Shown one piece after another: positions 52,190 to 63,200 of a stretch of DNA of 64,000 bases. A model generated the notes under the pieces. It did not search any database and had not been told where the DNA came from. It saw only the letters and a program-made list of their open reading frames with translations. A program made the position numbers and the translations under genes. How positions within the stretch are numbered: position 1 is the first letter of the stretch; each line of letters starts with the position of its first letter. This DNA comes from Maribacter forsetii DSM 18668 (GTDB lineage: Bacteria > Bacteroidota > Bacteroidia > Flavobacteriales > Flavobacteriaceae). The stretch is from the NCBI RefSeq assembly GCF_000744105.1, contig NZ_JQLH01000001.1, positions 3,981,001 through 4,045,000 on the forward strand. The letters run 5' to 3'.

Positions 52190-52951
52190 TTATTTTCCTA
52201 CCCAATTCTTAAATTCCGATGCTTTTGCCTTGCTCACTACTATAGGTTCATGACAAACGGGATGAACATCTACCAATAGCTTACTGTTAAAATGGAATTT
52301 AATGGCGGTTATGGCTTGTCTACGTAATATAAACTGTCTATTGGCCCTATAGAATACTTCTGGATCCAAAGCTTCTTCTATATCTTCTAATTTATCATCT
52401 ATTACATAAGAACGTTCTTGTACCGTTACGGCTTTTACAAGACCTGTATCTATAAAGAAATAGGCAATATCTGCAGTTTTCACAGGTATTAACTGATCTC
52501 CCAAACCTACTAAGAACGTCTGTTTAAAATTGACCGATTTATGCTGTATTAAGTGCATTAAGCTTTGCATTTGATTTTCATCGATCCCCTTATTATGATT
52601 TTGAGATTGGAATCTATCTAATGCGTCTGACAGTTCTTCTTGGTCTATAGGCTTTAATAAATAATCAATGCTATTTACCTTAAACGCCTTTAATGCATAT
52701 TGATCATAAGCCGTAGTGAATATGATGGGAATATTGATTTCTACTTGATCGAAAACTTCGAACGAGATACCATCTGCCAAATGAATATCCATAAATACCA
52801 AAACACCTTCATGCGGTTTTAAGAAATAAGCAACAGTTGCCTTTACGGTATCTAAAATCTCAATAACCTCTATATCCGGATTGATTTTCGTCAATAGATA
52901 TGCTAGGTTATCGCTAGCGGCAAGCTCGTCTTCTACTAATATTACTTTCAT
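52190..52951 (-). CDS. LytTR-family response regulator
   Basis: 253 residues. Receiver domain with acidic Glu7/Asp8/Glu9 (LVEDEL), phosphoacceptor Asp55 (LVFMDIHLADG) and Lys (LLKPID) near 100, then a linker and a LytTR DNA-binding domain (about 150-250: FLVGLGDQLIPVKTADIAYFF, FYRANRQFILRRQAI). It pairs with the LytS-like kinase whose stop overlaps its start by four bases (ATGA). Target genes unknown; the small repeat-motif gene at 54103 is a candidate (inference). Confidence 0.93.
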   Translation of the reverse strand: MKVILVEDELAASDNLAYLLTKINPDIEVIEILDTVKATVAYFLKPHEGVLVFMDIHLADGISFEVFDQVEINIPIIFTTAYDQYALKAFKVNSIDYLLKPIDQEELSDALDRFQSQNHNKGIDENQMQSLMHLIQHKSVNFKQTFLVGLGDQLIPVKTADIAYFFIDTGLVKAVTVQERSYVIDDKLEDIEEALDPEVFYRANRQFILRRQAITAIKFHFNSKLLVDVHPVCHEPIVVSKAKASEFKNWVGK

Positions 52952-53982
52952 TCAGGTTGCTTTAAAGGCAGTTCTACTTTAAAGATATCGTTATCGGTAC
53001 TGACCAACACTTCTTTTTTCAATAAAAGGGAATACCGCTTTTTAAGATTATAGAGTCCGGTACCCATACCTTCTACCAAAGTACTTCGGCTACGAATAGG
53101 GTTTTCTACCACTAAAGATTCTCCGTTAGAATATACTTTTACCGTTAATGGGTTTGTCGATGATATTTCGTTATGCTTAACTGAGTTTTCTACCAATGAC
53201 TGTAATGCCAATGGCGGAATTTTCATGTCCATAAATTCTTCATCGATATTTACGTCTATCTCAATACGGTCTCTATACCTGGTTTTCATTAAAAAGGTAT
53301 AGCAATCTAAAAATTTGAGTTCTTCTTTTGCAGGCACCAAATTAGTTTCGCTACTCTGTAATATATAGCGATACATGTAAGACAGCTTGTTTACAAATTT
53401 GGTAGCATTTTCATTATCTCTAATCAAAGACGACAGCGAGTTCAAAGAATTGAATAAAAAGTGAGGGTCGATCTGGTTTTTTAAGGCTGCCAATTCATTC
53501 TCTAAATTCTGCTGTTTTAATTGCTCGTTCTCTATTCTACTTTCCTGCTTATCTGTACTTACACGTAACAAGCGAGCGATAAAAAATAAAACAATGGACA
53601 GATTAATAAATGTAAAGTTGATCCAGCCCTCTTCATTTGGTTTTAATTCTCTACCATTTATGAATGGATAAAATGCCTTTATCACTTTTATGACCGCAAA
53701 AAGCAACACTACATTAATGACCAATATGACGATCCATTTTAGAATGGGAGACCATTTAAAACTGTCATAATCAATATTGGCATTCAGTTGAATGACCAAC
53801 CAAGAAAAGCAATAAAAAAATAGGTAACGGTATAAAAAATCTGTTACCCAAGACATAGAGAAATCTAAATTCCCCTCCATAATACCATTATATAAATAGA
53901 TGGTTTTAGGAAGCGAAACCAGAATACCTAATAACAGGGCCGTTTTAACTACTTCTCCCTGTTTTACTTTTGTTAATGCCAT
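52948..53982 (-). CDS. LytS-family sensor histidine kinase
   Basis: 344 residues. Four membrane segments (about 13-32, 48-65, 82-104 and 121-140), a coiled coil (145-170), and the His_kinase motif IDPHFLFNSLNSLSSLI with phosphorylated His174. The ATPase domain has LVENSVKHN and GMGTGLYNLKKRY. Forms a two-gene unit with the LytTR regulator (four-base overlap). Signal unknown. Confidence 0.93.
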   Translation of the reverse strand: MALTKVKQGEVVKTALLLGILVSLPKTIYLYNGIMEGNLDFSMSWVTDFLYRYLFFYCFSWLVIQLNANIDYDSFKWSPILKWIVILVINVVLLFAVIKVIKAFYPFINGRELKPNEEGWINFTFINLSIVLFFIARLLRVSTDKQESRIENEQLKQQNLENELAALKNQIDPHFLFNSLNSLSSLIRDNENATKFVNKLSYMYRYILQSSETNLVPAKEELKFLDCYTFLMKTRYRDRIEIDVNIDEEFMDMKIPPLALQSLVENSVKHNEISSTNPLTVKVYSNGESLVVENPIRSRSTLVEGMGTGLYNLKKRYSLLLKKEVLVSTDNDIFKVELPLKQPE

Positions 53983-54102
53983 GTAACTTCTTTTCTAATG
54001 GTATAGCTCAAATATACCTAATAAACGTTTGTAACCGTAGTGCACAAAAAGTTGGTCTTCACCTTAAGCAAAGACCAACTTCATTTAAACTACACTAACT
54101 TT

Positions 54103-54486
54103 TTAAAGTGCATAAGCATTGAAATCTGTTGGCAAATATGCCTCAGCATCAAAACCTAAATCCACTACTTCTTCGTTGTCAAATATTTCAAAATCCTCTC
54201 CTGTTAAATCTGTACCTGCATAGGCATCAAAATCTAAAGGCAAATATTCAAATGCATCAAAGCCTAAATCTATTTCTTCGTTAATTTCCAATACTTGAAT
54301 ATCGTTAGCATTCAATTTATCCATCTCTAAAGATGCTTCTAACTGCGCTTCTAAATCGATAACACAATCATCGAAAATGGCAGCGATTTCCGCCTTCTCG
54401 GTTTCTTTATGTTTTAGAATTCCTTTAAATGACATAAAGGTGAAGGCCACGACGACCACTGCAGATAAAATTTTAATGTTTTTCAT
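54103..54486 (-). CDS. Small exported protein with a duplicated LGFDAxxYLP motif
   Basis: 127 residues from the ATG at 54486 (MKNIKILSAVVVVAFTFMS); a start 38 codons earlier runs into intergenic sequence and is rejected. Signal-type N-terminus, then an acidic body with a duplicated element: LGFDAFEYLPLDFDAYAG (near 75-92) and LGFDAEAYLPTDFNAYAL at the very end. Similar D-F-x-Y-L-P proteins are recalled from Flavobacteriia, without a known role. It lies upstream of the LytS/LytTR pair in the same direction (120 bp gap). Confidence 0.65.
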   Translation of the reverse strand: MKNIKILSAVVVVAFTFMSFKGILKHKETEKAEIAAIFDDCVIDLEAQLEASLEMDKLNANDIQVLEINEEIDLGFDAFEYLPLDFDAYAGTDLTGEDFEIFDNEEVVDLGFDAEAYLPTDFNAYAL

Positions 54487-54735
54487 TATGTATGTTTTTA
54501 AGTTTTTAGAATTGTTTCTATACCCCAAAGATATTGCGGAATATAGCTCGCAGTTGAGATTAGTAACCCAACCGTCTATATTGCCACATAAAACAACCAT
54601 AGCGCATAATGAAGTTTTCCCATAAAATAAAAATGTATTGAAAAACGAAAAAAAATAGGAATGAGCAGGATGCTAATTTCAGCTAATCAGGTACATACAC
54701 ACTAATTATATAAACATCTTTAACGCTAGAGATTA

Positions 54736-57051
54736 CTATTTAGTAAACCAATCTCGCACAGTTTCTTCTGCCAATTTATTATTGGGCGTAAAGGCATTGT
54801 TATGCTCACCACGGTATTCGATGTAGCTAGGGAATTTCCACCAAAGTATACCTTGGCACCATGGCTCATCTTTTATGCCTTCAAAGATAACCTCGTAAGA
54901 TCTACTTTGCGCTTCTTCATTAATGGTATCGTCTGCCTCTGCATGCGGGTTCTTCCATGGGGTATCTACACTTCTAAATCCAATTTCAGTAAAAACGATA
55001 GGCTTTTTAAATTGATCATATACCTTTTTGATTTTCGTCTTTACCGTATCAAACTGAAGTCGCAATTCCTCATCGGTAGGATTGTCCTTTTTACTCAAAG
55101 GATAATAAGAGTTTAAACCAATAAAATCTAAATCGTCCCAAAATTCTATTTGCTCAAATTCAGCTCCCCAATTGGCGGCATAGGTCAGTTGTCCTGAATA
55201 TAATGCCCTCGTTTTCTTTATCATTTCACGCCAAGCATCTGGTTGGGATAATGTTGCTTTGGTAAACTCTACGCCAATACACAGTGCGTCCATTTCATGA
55301 ATTTCCGCCAAGAAGGCGTAGTGGCGAATCCACCGATAATAGTAATCATGAAATTTGTCCCATTGGGCGTCTGTAGGCATATCTATTCCGCCTGGCCAGC
55401 TACCACCCACATAAATCTGAGGTTTCAATAACGTATACATGCCCATATCCCTTGCCATAGAAACAGCATGCACAACGGCATCATCATTTTCACTACCGGC
55501 ATTATCACTAAAATGTAGAGGTGTAGGTGTATTTATATCGTTAATACCTGTATACGGCACAATTGCCATGGCATTACTACCCATGTTCTTTTGCTTCAAT
55601 AAAGATTCCGTTGCCTTTTGTGAGCCGTAGCCATTATAAATGCTATACCCTTCATGTGCAAAATTGAAGCCTTTTAAGTAAGGTAATTTTTTCTTTTCCG
55701 TTTTTTTCTTAGGGTGTGCTTTTGGCAACTCCCTTAGGTAATGTTGCCACTTTGTTTCTAAAGATTTTTCTTCACGTTCAGAAAGTGAAAGATTTTTGTA
55801 TCGCTTTAGGTAGGTGTCTTTACCCCAGGTTTTTATTAAAAAATCTGTAAAAGCACCTGCCATGCAATCTCTAATAAGTGAAGATTCCATGTCCATAAAA
55901 GAATTATCAAGTAGTTCTGATATGGTAAATGTATTCTCAGATTCTACCAAGCGTGCAGCCCAATACTTGTAACCCCGCATTTGCCAAGTATCAGTAAAAT
56001 AAATAGGGAGCCCATAAGTAATAATGTCCTTTGCACTCTCTCCAATTAAGTGGTGCAGCAGTAGGGCATTGTCTCTACCTATATTATTATTTGTGTATAT
56101 CTTATTGACTATGGTATGTACGGAATTTGTAATCGTATCAAAAGTAGAGTGATCGGTGTTACCCGTCATTAAACCTTTTTCTTCTGTACAGGTATAGAAG
56201 TTATAAGTGATTTTAGGTGTATTTTTTCCCTTTACAAAATTGACGACTTTTGCTTTAGTTGCTGTTACATTAGCTTCCCACTGAGCCACATCATCTGCCT
56301 TAATAGCTTTTTGGTGGTCAATAAATTTAAAATCGTCGGTGTCTAATAAAACCCTGGTACCTGTGGCGAAATTAAAAAATGTTGACCCCTCTATTCCCCA
56401 ATCTGCATTGAAATCGCCCATGACCAAGCGCTCATTATTTTCATATACCTCATACTCCAAATTCTGACGGTAGAAAGACAAACCTCGTTCAGCTACTTTT
56501 TCAGCAAATACCATAAAAACTTCTTGGGCGTCTGTACCAGTCAAAAAGCTGAAAGGAATTTTTGGGTCCGTGGGACTTGGATAAAAACAAACTCCCAATA
56601 TTGAATTATTATTAGGAACTTGTCTTTCACCTATTTTAATTTCTGAGTCCAATACTTGAAAAGGCGTATCGCTCATGTACTTTTTTATCAACGAATTTTC
56701 TTCAACAGCACCTACTAAAAACACGATACTATTGTTCAGTGATTCTTCAGTTACCTCTTCTGCACTTATGTACTTTACTTTAGCACTGCGTCTAGACCTA
56801 GTAACATCTAACAAAGACAGCTCATGAAGTATATTCTTATACTGCTCTTGCAATGCCTCATCCTTTGCTCCATAGACCACTAAAATCTCTCTTTTATCAA
56901 AAAAACTTCTACGCAGATCCCTACGCGTAACAACTGAATCTAAAGTAGTAGAAATGGCATTATTTTCAGCTACCGGAAAGTATTCTACACCGGCAAAACC
57001 AACAATACCAACGACAACAAATAAAGCTACTAAGAAATATTTCTTCTTCAT
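54736..57051 (-). CDS. GH113-like glycoside hydrolase with long N-terminal region
   Basis: 771 residues. N-terminal membrane anchor or signal (about 5-22), then about 430 residues of unknown fold, with a helical middle that could be peptidase-like. Residues 455-770 match a GH113-type TIM barrel: GFNFAHEGYSIYNGYGS, KPQIYVGGSWPGG, the acid/base Glu595 (IGVEFTKA) and the nucleophile Glu689 (VFTEIGFRS). GH113 members are mannanases or act on related beta-glycans; activity here is inferred. The odd N-terminal part may have its own function. Transcribed away from the GIN-domain gene. Confidence 0.75.
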   Translation of the reverse strand: MKKKYFLVALFVVVGIVGFAGVEYFPVAENNAISTTLDSVVTRRDLRRSFFDKREILVVYGAKDEALQEQYKNILHELSLLDVTRSRRSAKVKYISAEEVTEESLNNSIVFLVGAVEENSLIKKYMSDTPFQVLDSEIKIGERQVPNNNSILGVCFYPSPTDPKIPFSFLTGTDAQEVFMVFAEKVAERGLSFYRQNLEYEVYENNERLVMGDFNADWGIEGSTFFNFATGTRVLLDTDDFKFIDHQKAIKADDVAQWEANVTATKAKVVNFVKGKNTPKITYNFYTCTEEKGLMTGNTDHSTFDTITNSVHTIVNKIYTNNNIGRDNALLLHHLIGESAKDIITYGLPIYFTDTWQMRGYKYWAARLVESENTFTISELLDNSFMDMESSLIRDCMAGAFTDFLIKTWGKDTYLKRYKNLSLSEREEKSLETKWQHYLRELPKAHPKKKTEKKKLPYLKGFNFAHEGYSIYNGYGSQKATESLLKQKNMGSNAMAIVPYTGINDINTPTPLHFSDNAGSENDDAVVHAVSMARDMGMYTLLKPQIYVGGSWPGGIDMPTDAQWDKFHDYYYRWIRHYAFLAEIHEMDALCIGVEFTKATLSQPDAWREMIKKTRALYSGQLTYAANWGAEFEQIEFWDDLDFIGLNSYYPLSKKDNPTDEELRLQFDTVKTKIKKVYDQFKKPIVFTEIGFRSVDTPWKNPHAEADDTINEEAQSRSYEVIFEGIKDEPWCQGILWWKFPSYIEYRGEHNNAFTPNNKLAEETVRDWFTK

Positions 57052-57283
57052 AAATACAACAATGGGAAAACTATTGTTTAAGATAGCAAAACTGTAAAAC
57101 CTACATCTGTTTCATACGTTATTTAACTTTTAAAAAGGGTTTGTGTAATAGCGTGTACCAAACCTCTTCTTGATACATTTTTAAAAAACGCTACGCTTCT
57201 TTCAAAAACACTCCTTTAAATTTGTTATCTAGATTTAGTTTAAAAATCGAATAAAATATCACAAGTAAAATCCACTTCTGCCC

Positions 57284-57318
57284 TTTTGTGATACAAACCC
57301 TTTTGTACCTTAACTTTG
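57284..57318 (+). promoter_or_regulatory. Candidate promoter of the GIN-domain gene
   Basis: TTTTG at 57284-57288, then 22 bases, then the exact -7 box TAACTTTG at 57311-57318 (consensus TAnnTTTG). The start codon follows 22 bases later. Confidence 0.45.
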
Positions 57319-57340
57319 TACTATTAAATAGTAACGCTAC

Positions 57341-58021
57341 ATGAGATCAATTCTACTTTTTATTTGTATTTGCCTTTATACCTTGACCACTTTGGGTCAG
57401 GGCGTTGCAACTATTTCTTTAGAAGAATACACAGAACTACGAGTTTATGATAGAATCAGTGTTACGCTCGTAAAAGGAGAAGAGAATAAGATTGAAATTG
57501 CGGCAGAGCACAAGAAAGATTTAAGTATTACCGAAAATGACGGGCGATTACGATTAAAAATGTGTTCAGGGGAATCTGTGCTGAACTCCATTTTAAATAT
57601 TAAACTTTTCTATACCGAGGCACTTTCGGTTATTGATGCGAATAAAAACTCTAGAATTATTTCTACCGGATTGGTTATAGGAACCGATTTAGCCATAGAG
57701 GCGCAAGATGCCAGTACCATTACCCTAAATATTGCCTATAACAATGTATCGGCAAAAAGTACAAGCGGTAGCGAAATAAAACTTTCTGGCACTAGTAGCA
57801 ACCAAGAAGTAATGATCAATACCGGTGGCAAACTTTTAAATAAAGGTTTAAAGACAAAAAATAGCACCGTAATCGTATTATCTGGAGGCAGTGCCGAAGT
57901 TTACGCTAGCGAATCTGTCATTGCAAAAGTAAAAGCCGGTGGTGCTATTACTGTTTACGGCAAACCTAAGTCTGTAGATAAAGATGATACCTTTGGTGGT
58001 AAAATTGCAATACTAGAATAA
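57341..58021 (+). CDS. GIN-domain (DUF2807) secreted protein
   Basis: 226 residues, signal peptide about 1-19 (TTLGQ). The mature protein is a right-handed beta-helix-like DUF2807/GIN domain: FDRISVTLVKGEENKIEIA-type start (YDRISVTLVKGEE, 36-48), SGSEIKLSGTSSNQEV and KAGGAITVYGKP. Family knowledge: putative adhesin head domain of unknown role, common in Bacteroidota. Its stop touches the convergent CPXCG gene with no gap. Confidence 0.88.
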   Translation: MRSILLFICICLYTLTTLGQGVATISLEEYTELRVYDRISVTLVKGEENKIEIAAEHKKDLSITENDGRLRLKMCSGESVLNSILNIKLFYTEALSVIDANKNSRIISTGLVIGTDLAIEAQDASTITLNIAYNNVSAKSTSGSEIKLSGTSSNQEVMINTGGKLLNKGLKTKNSTVIVLSGGSAEVYASESVIAKVKAGGAITVYGKPKSVDKDDTFGGKIAILE

Positions 58022-58204
58022 TTACTGTTCTATACTCTGAACATCAAAGCCTATAAGTTCATTATCTTGAAACTGCGGTGTAACCTCTATAGGATTACAA
58101 CATACCTCGCAATCTTCTACATATGTTTGTTGTGAAATAGATGGATCAAGAAGCATTGACACCTCTTCCCAACAATACGGACATTGAAAATAATGCTCGA
58201 ACAT
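58022..58204 (-). CDS. CPXCG-motif zinc-binding small protein
   Basis: 60 residues. CPYC (8-11) and CEVC (32-35) plus a following Cys give a two-half zinc site; LLDPSISQQTYVEDCEVCC is typical of the Zn-tail CPXCG family (PF14255). The family consensus CPxCG reads CPYCW here. Cytoplasmic, function unknown. Nine bases downstream of the membrane-protein gene at 58214, so cotranscribed. Confidence 0.85.
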   Translation of the reverse strand: MFEHYFQCPYCWEEVSMLLDPSISQQTYVEDCEVCCNPIEVTPQFQDNELIGFDVQSIEQ

Positions 58205-58213
58205 AGCAGTAGT

Positions 58214-58882
58214 TTATGCTTTTAATTCTTTGGCAAGTTCTTTTAAAGTTAATGACTGTATTAAATTACCGCCATTAGAGGTAAAAATAGTATCATGACC
58301 CAATTTTAACGAAAGCACACCTTCATCAGTATCTAAATGAATGTCAGAAGGATTTACCTTGATCTCTTCTAACTTTACATCAAAACGTTTTTTCAATGAT
58401 ACCGATCCATTGTACTTACTTAATTCAAATCCATAAAAATCAAACAACCGTTGTAGCCCGCTAAAAAAGCTTATTCCTATAAAAATAAGACCTGCCATGG
58501 CAAATTTATAAGCCAAGGTAAAAACATCTAATTCATCTCCATTTATAAAAGTATATACCAAATTAATGCAGCCATAAATACCTAATAAGAACACCAATAG
58601 ACCAACGATTACGGCAAGTACATCCGTTAACAATGCCTTATTTGTTCTAGTAACCACCAATCCTTCTACAGATTTATTCGCTTGGAATCCGAAATCCTTT
58701 AAATACTCAAGATTGTTGATTTGAGCTAGTTTGTTGGCAATAGTTGTTTCTAAACCACTTAAGTCTACCACAACAGCTCGTTTTTCAAGCTCGTCTCGCA
58801 AACTTAACTGCGCTTCAAAGGTGAGTAATGAATGTTGATCCAGAATCTCTATAAGCTCGCTATTTGTTCTATCGCTATACAT
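58214..58882 (-). CDS. Hypothetical membrane protein
   Basis: 222 residues. Residues 5-70 are helical (NSELIEILDQHSLLTFEAQLSLRDEL), two membrane segments lie at about 88-112 and 125-145, and the last 60 residues form a soluble beta-rich tail. No family recognised. It heads a two-gene unit with the CPXCG gene. It lies downstream of the RND operon in the same direction with a 52-bp gap, so it may be part of that transcript. Function unknown. Confidence 0.65.
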   Translation of the reverse strand: MYSDRTNSELIEILDQHSLLTFEAQLSLRDELEKRAVVVDLSGLETTIANKLAQINNLEYLKDFGFQANKSVEGLVVTRTNKALLTDVLAVIVGLLVFLLGIYGCINLVYTFINGDELDVFTLAYKFAMAGLIFIGISFFSGLQRLFDFYGFELSKYNGSVSLKKRFDVKLEEIKVNPSDIHLDTDEGVLSLKLGHDTIFTSNGGNLIQSLTLKELAKELKA

Positions 58883-58934
58883 GTTATTCCCTAATTAATT
58901 TACTCGACAATCGAGGTTAAAGTCCCTAAGCCTT

Positions 58935-60299
58935 TTATAATTCTATATTCAATAACTGACCTGTAAGCTGCAATAATTGAAGCTCTGCCAACTTTGCATC
59001 GTACTTTGCCAAGTTCTTATTAGTCTGCGCATTCAACAAATTGATTTGCGCCTGTCTAAATTCTATCGATGTAATACTACCCAATTGAAATTGCTCTTTA
59101 GAACGCTCGAAATTATTTTGGTTGGTAAATACATTCTGCTCTTGAATCTGATATATTTTTAAAAGATTCTCATACAATGCCATTGCATTCTGCATATCTC
59201 TGCTCACCTCTAATTCTACCTGCTTACGTAGTAATTCTTGATTAGCGTATGTAATCTTGGCATTCTTAACACTTACCGTAGTGCTACCACCATCAAAGAG
59301 ATTCCATGTAAGGCTTGCTCCCAGCGAATAGTTACTTACATTAGAATTCGTACCCGGAAACACAGCACCTGTTAAGAAAGCCGATGGCGCATTTTGGTTT
59401 CTGTTCCACCCATAAGAACCGGTAAGACCAATTGTTGGTAAATAGCCAGATTTATTTACCTTGATATCATATGCGTTGATATTCAAATTGGTTTCGGTCT
59501 GTAACACTGCTACGTTATTGGTTATAGCCTTATCCATAAACTCCACTATCTGAAACTTAGGTATAAAAACAATAGTGGTATCTACCTGATATTGGGCAGC
59601 TAAATCTTGATTCAATACTACATTTAAATCGCGCTTTGCATTTGCCAATTGCTGCTCTGTATTTAATAGATTAATACTATCATTTGTCATATCTACCTGA
59701 GCGTTCAATATATCTAATTTTGTATTTTGACCATACTCAAAAGAATATTCTGACCTGGTTATCCTATCCCTTGAAATCTCCAAGGCTTGTTTTTGTACAT
59801 TTTTATTCTCGGTTAAACGAGCAATTTCAAAATATACCGTGAACATCTGTATCATGGTATTTTCTATAGTCTCCCGAGCCTGTAATGTACTTAATTGATA
59901 CTGCTCTTTTAGTCTTTTATAATTGTAAAATCTACCCAGGCCATCAAATAAAGTATAGTTAAGGTTCAATGCAGAACTATAACGCTGACTCTCTGCGCCA
60001 TCAATAGAAATATCATCTCTTTCGGTACCATCATCATTAAACTGCCCTGGAAATTCAGTCGTAGTATTGTTATTATTATATGTAGCAGCGGCAGTACCTG
60101 TCAAAGTAGGTAAATACCCAGAGTTTAAGATACTCGCGTTATTTTCAGCAATCTCGACTTGACCTTTAGCTATCTCAATTCCGAAATTGTTCTCTAAAGC
60201 CTTTACAACAGCTTCTTCCTTTGAAAGTGTCTTTTCTTGTGCAAAAATTCCACAAATTGGAAAAAATACTAATAATGTGATGAATCTTACTTTACTCAT
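58935..60299 (-). CDS. TolC-family outer-membrane efflux protein
   Basis: 454 residues with a signal peptide (about 1-21, IFAQ). Two outer-membrane-efflux-protein repeats (about 30-230 and 240-450): NYTLFDGLGRFYNYK, the matching LTWNLFDGGSTTVSVKNAK, and alternating helices with YxxN patterns. Forms the outer-membrane channel of a tripartite pump with the RND gene (one-base overlap, TAATG) and the adaptor gene upstream. Substrates unknown. Confidence 0.93.
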   Translation of the reverse strand: MSKVRFITLLVFFPICGIFAQEKTLSKEEAVVKALENNFGIEIAKGQVEIAENNASILNSGYLPTLTGTAAATYNNNNTTTEFPGQFNDDGTERDDISIDGAESQRYSSALNLNYTLFDGLGRFYNYKRLKEQYQLSTLQARETIENTMIQMFTVYFEIARLTENKNVQKQALEISRDRITRSEYSFEYGQNTKLDILNAQVDMTNDSINLLNTEQQLANAKRDLNVVLNQDLAAQYQVDTTIVFIPKFQIVEFMDKAITNNVAVLQTETNLNINAYDIKVNKSGYLPTIGLTGSYGWNRNQNAPSAFLTGAVFPGTNSNVSNYSLGASLTWNLFDGGSTTVSVKNAKITYANQELLRKQVELEVSRDMQNAMALYENLLKIYQIQEQNVFTNQNNFERSKEQFQLGSITSIEFRQAQINLLNAQTNKNLAKYDAKLAELQLLQLTGQLLNIEL

Positions 60300-63200
60300 T
60301 ATAACTTATCTATATTCTTATATGGTTGTGAACCACCTTCAATTTGCTCTTGATGTTCGCTACCTTCAATGGCTTCATGTGAATGACCTTCTAAATGGGC
60401 AGCTTCTTTTCTTTCCTTAATTGCTCTTTCCACCTCTTCTTTAGTAATCTTATGACCCGAGGCAAAAGATAAATTCTGCGCTTTTAAGTTGTTACTGAAC
60501 GATAAGAACAATGGCAACATCAATAAGGTTAGTACGGTGGCAATACCGATACCGTAGGCAATTGAAATGGCCATTGGTTTTAAGAACTGCGCCTGTCTAC
60601 TTGTCTCTAACATTAATGGAGCCAAACCGGCAATAGTGGTTATGGACGTTAAGAAAATTGCTCTAAATCTAGATTTACCTGCTTCAAAAATGGCATTATC
60701 AAAAGACATTCCTTCACGTAAATTAGAATTGAACTTACCTATAAGCACCAGTCCATCATTCACCATAATACCTATTAATGCTATAATTCCTAGAATAGAA
60801 AGTACATTTATTGGAAAATCATGAACCCAGTGCCCCCATGCAACTGCCGTAAAACTAAATGGCACTAATAACAATAACATTAATGGCTGACTGAAACTTC
60901 TAAATGTAAATGCAATGGTTATATAAATTAATAATATAACTGTGAAACCGACCAACTTTAAAGAACCCGTTAATTTTTCTAGCTCTCTATTCTGACCTTC
61001 ATATGATGCACTTACCGTTGGATATTTGGATTGTATCTCTGGCATATGCACATTCTGAATTTCGGTCATGATCTCCGTAGGACTATCCTTGACATCTTTC
61101 ATATCTGCAGATACCTGAATTTCTCTTCTTCCTTCCAAACGATTGATAGCAACATCTCCACGAACAATGGTATAATCCGCTATTTCACTTAATGGAACAC
61201 GCTCACCTGACGGAGTAACGATTCGCATATCATCTAAATTAGAAATAGAAGAACGCTCATCTCTATCATAACGAACCCACACTCTGATTTCATCTTGAGA
61301 CCTTTGAAAACGTTGTGCCTGTACCCCAAAGAAACCTGCACGAACCTGAGTCATTAATGCCTGTAGATCCATACCTAACAAATAGGCATTTTCCTTTAAG
61401 GTCAATCTTATCTCCTTAATACCCGCCGGATCATTATCTGAAATATCTTTTAATCTTGGGTTCTTTGTCAAAATACCTTTCAACTCAGCCTTTGCTGCTT
61501 TCAGCTGCTCTATATTATTACCCAATAGGGATACTGAAACGGGTGACCCACCAAAATTACCACCAGAACCATAAATAAGACTTTCTACACCCACTACCGG
61601 ACCCACAAGTTCTTCTAACCTACGGGTAACCATATCTGCAGAAATCTCATTTGGCCTTTCTTCACCGGGCAATAAATTAATTGTCAATACTGCCGAAGAT
61701 GAACCGGGACCCAATCTTCTAATAAGGTTTTCAAAGACCATTTTATCTGAGCCAGGCATGTATTTATCGGTCAATTCTTGATTGACAATAATGGCTTTCT
61801 CCTCAATTAAAGAGATAATGGAATCTGTTATTTTTTCATTAGTACCATTTGGCATCTCTAATTCAATACCTACACGGTCACTGGCAATCCTTGGAAAGAA
61901 TGCCGTTCTAATGATTCCACCACCTACAGAACCTAAGGTCAAAATAAAGGCTGATGCAAATACAGCGAACATAAATATTTTATGGTTCATTGAAAACCGT
62001 AAAACAGGCGTATATAGATTATCACGCATCCAAACCATTAAACTATCTCCAAATTCATTGATAACCCTTAGTTTGGCAAAAGCATTTGCAAAACCAGATT
62101 TAGGTTTGGTATCTATTGGTTGTAATGCTTTGGAATGTGCCAAGTGAGCAGGTAAGATTACTAAAGCCTCTACTAATGAAACTACCAATGTTAGAATAAC
62201 AATAACAGAAACCTCACCAAAGAACTCACCAATTCTACTATCTAAGAACAAGAAAATAGAGAAGGCCAATATTGTGGTGATAATCGCTGAAATAATTGGA
62301 GGCAATACCTCCATTGTACCATCTACAGCTGCTTGAACTGGAGATTTTCCTTTTTCGTAATGCTGATAGATATTTTCGGCAATTACAATACCATCATCTA
62401 CCAAAATACCAATAACGATAATCATACCGAATAAGGACAATACGTTTATAGTTACATCAAAGAAACCTGCAAAAACGAACATTCCTAAAAACGCAACCGG
62501 TAAACCAAAGGCAACCCAAAAAGCTAATCTTGTATTCAGGAAAAGAGATAGAAATATTAATACTAACACCATACCCATTATGGCATTTTCTGTCAATAAC
62601 TGCGTTCTTTGGTTTAGTGTGATAGATTGGTCAGAAACAACATCTAACTTAATGTTGTTGTACTTCTCATTAAATTCAGTAACATATTCATTAACTTGAT
62701 CCGCAGCTAAAATTAGGTCTTCATTATTGGTACTTGTAATAGTTGTGCTTACCGATAAATTTCCATTAAAATAAGTGGCATTTGGTGTTTCTGAAAATCG
62801 ATCCCTTACAATAGCCACGTCTTTTAAACGTATTACATTACCAGACTGATCTGCACGTACAACCAAATTACTTAGTTCACTACCATAGTACGAACGGTTA
62901 TTTGCACGTATTAAATACTCCTCCGCATCTGTTTTAATATTACCACCGGTTACAAGAATATTGGCATTACCAACAGCGCTTGCTACTTCAGTAAACGACA
63001 ATCCATACGCCAGTAAATCATTCTCGTTTACTGCGATTTCAATTTCCTCATCTGGGAATCCGGAAATCTCAATTTGTGAGATACCTTCCATTGCCCTAAG
63101 ATCATTTTCTATCTCTCTACCAACACTTTTTAATGTTGCAAGCGGAATATCTTCTCCACTAATGGCAAACGATATAGTTTGGCGTACCGTTTCTAGAATA

